From Micromonospora acroterricola (GTDB lineage: Bacteria; Actinomycetota; Actinomycetes; Mycobacteriales; Micromonosporaceae), in NCBI RefSeq assembly GCF_003172955.1, contig NZ_QGKR01000186.1, positions 62,001 to 126,000 of the forward strand: a stretch of 64,000 nt of DNA, read 5' to 3'. The position numbers and the translations under genes were made by a program. Position 1 is the stretch's first letter, and each line of letters opens with the position of its first letter. Positions 62,861 through 64,000 of the stretch are shown here, one piece after another. The notes below the pieces were generated by a model, which saw nothing but the letters and a program-made list of their open reading frames with translations, was not told the DNA's origin and ran no database searches.

Positions 62861-63010
62861 GGGTAGTACAGGCAGAGCTCGTCGCCGGCGTAGACGTGGG
62901 TGCGGCTGCCCCTGACTGCGGGGCGAGCGGCGGGTCGGTGACCATCACCTCGGGGCATCGGCCGTGCCGGTAGGTCAGCCGCACAGTGTAGATCTGACTG
63001 GCCGGGGACG
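62861..63010 (-). pseudogene. Unrecognised conserved protein fragment
   Basis: The minus strand reads YTVRLTYRHGRCPEVMVTDPPL, then with one frame change RTHVYAGDELCLYYPP, directly abutting the IS256 end. The HVYxGDELCLYYP block recalls a widespread family of small bacterial proteins whose continuation (IADTILPWT-type) is cut off here. No function claimed. Confidence 0.4.
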
Positions 63011-63031
63011 GTTGCAGGCGGAGGGCTCACG

Positions 63032-63830
63032 TCAGCTCACCGCAGTGGACCGCACCGACGGCGTCCGGGACCAGCGTGGTGATCGCCTACGTGGGCTGCC
63101 GTCAGGCCGGTGGCTGAGCGATTCGCATGTCGGCGGGTCCGACGCCGCCCTCCTGCACGCGGTCGTGGAGCTGGCCACCAACGTCATCGACCACGCCCGC
63201 ACCCGCTCCCGCATCGACGCCAGCGACTCGTGCTCGGCCCACCACGGAAAGCTCCGGCGGCGGTGGCGGCGCGACGCGTTGCGCGCAGGGTGATGTCGTC
63301 GGCATGCCCGGTGGCCCGGGTCAGCAGTTCCAGCGTCTGCGCGCACACGCGCTCGGCGGGAAAGTCGCTGTCACCCTGGAACGCCGGTTCCGCGGCGATG
63401 TCGGCCGCGGCCTCAGCGAGCTCGACCGTGCTGCCCGACAGGTCCCGGCCGGGACGTTCCAGGATGCCCGTCGGTGTAGAGCAGCACCAGTTCGCCGTCG
63501 GCGACTCCGTCCCTCCCGATGGACGCGGCGGTGAACGTTCCACCGACGCCGATCAGTCCCGCGCCGGTCGCCGGCAGGTACCTGGCAGGACCCAAGGTGG
63601 ACACCACCAGCGACGGTGGATGACCAGCGGTGCAGTACTCCACTGCCCCGCTGTCCGGGTCGAGCAGCACCACGCAGACGGTGGCCGCCCGCCCCCCCGT
63701 GTCTCGGTGGCGGCGGCGTTCAGCGCGGACATCGCCGCGGCAACGTCCGCGGTGGCGGCATGGCGTTCCCGTAGCAGCCCGCGCAGCTGCCCCATAGTCG
63801 CCGAGGCGGCCACGCCCTGCCCGACGACAT
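63032..63830 (-). pseudogene. SpoIIE phosphatase remnant, several frameshifts
   Basis: In order, across phases: DVVGQGVAASATMGQLRGLLRER, VVLLDPDSGAVEYCTAGHPPSLVVST, GELVLLYTDG, ILERPGRDLSGSTVELAEAAADI and ATGHADDIT. This is the C-terminal half of a PP2C/SpoIIE domain; the N-terminus is replaced by TPR sequence. The third SpoIIE-type gene in the window, and clearly non-functional. Confidence 0.7.
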
Positions 63831-64000
63831 CTGCCGGCGTACGGCCAAGCGCTGGGCGTTCAGCAGATAGGCTTCCGCCGAGCGCCATCGTCCAGCCCAT
63901 AGATGAGCGGTACCGATATTCGCTAGTGTCTGCACCAGCATTTCGTCTCTGCTTAAAGCCCGCCAAACGGGAAGGCCCGCCCGTAGTACGGCGGCAGCCT
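63831..64000 (-). pseudogene. TPR protein fragment joined to SpoIIE remnant
   Basis: The minus strand reads AAAVLRAGLPVWRALSRDEMLVQTLANIGTAHLWAGRW, then AEAYLLNAQRLAVR, a tetratricopeptide-type region open to the window edge. At about 63830 it runs into the SpoIIE sequence without spacer, so the two were joined by recombination. Confidence 0.5.

Overview
The window is high-GC DNA with GTG starts, overlapping ATGA/GTGA gene junctions, partner-switch regulators, an ECF sigma factor with a C-terminal extension and a PhoX-type phosphatase. It is clearly from a filamentous actinomycete, and the gene families look most like Micromonosporaceae (family-level inference only). There is no rRNA, tRNA or CRISPR array. 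Many genes carry single-base frameshifts or in-frame TAG codons. Some of this is real decay around mobile elements, but part could be sequence error, so each lesion is described separately.

Layout. 1-5.2 kb: an NB-ARC/TPR protein cut by the window edge, a worn IS, and a PHP-ABC ATPase of the TrlF type with one frameshift. 5.6-7.1 kb: a large serine recombinase followed by two perfect inverted repeats. 7.4-11.6 kb: four small oxidoreductase genes facing a LysR regulator. 12.1-13.0 kb: a nucleotidyltransferase pair resembling a toxin-antitoxin system. 14.2-20.2 kb: a leaderless cysteine-rich leader peptide in front of a flavin reductase gene that runs in frame into an IS256 transposase. That transposase is split twice: by a 2.7 kb unit with inverted ends that carries an IS5-like transposase, an SDR and a divergent ArsR-type regulator, and by an IS110 element. 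21-24.6 kb: anti-sigma factor, STAS antagonist, SpoIIE phosphatase and an LtrA membrane protein. 24.6-31.9 kb: a graveyard of IS5 pieces, a DUF4383 remnant, an AAA ATPase remnant, a broken HelD-like helicase and a truncated PAP2 phosphatase, around an intact ECF sigma/hydrolase pair. 32.2-37.6 kb: SulP transporter with MerR, then intact zwf divergent from a broken pgi.

37.7-57.7 kb is the core of the window: an arsenic/phosphate island. It holds six ArsR-type regulators (one fused to an arsenate-reductase-like domain), two stand-alone thiol arsenate reductases, an Acr3 arsenite pump, an ArsN1 acetyltransferase, two flavin monooxygenase-like proteins, an MFS exporter, a (frameshifted) thioredoxin reductase, a CoA-disulfide-reductase-like enzyme, the complete pstSCAB phosphate importer with a winged-helix regulator whose receiver lacks the phosphoacceptor Asp, and a Tat-exported PhoX phosphatase. 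The logic inferred is: high-affinity phosphate uptake and phosphate scavenging limit arsenate entry and toxicity, ArsC enzymes reduce arsenate using thioredoxin or other thiols, and Acr3/MFS remove the products, each block having its own ArsR switch.

57.7-64 kb: small hypothetical genes, a broken resolvase, a second SpoIIE phosphatase, and remnants of ISL3, IS256, a further SpoIIE gene and a TPR gene.

The most interesting items are the cysteine attenuator-like leader, the nested transposons with passenger genes, a textbook MerR-type promoter in front of a Cys-rich protein and a truncated MerR gene, and the multi-switch arsenic island.
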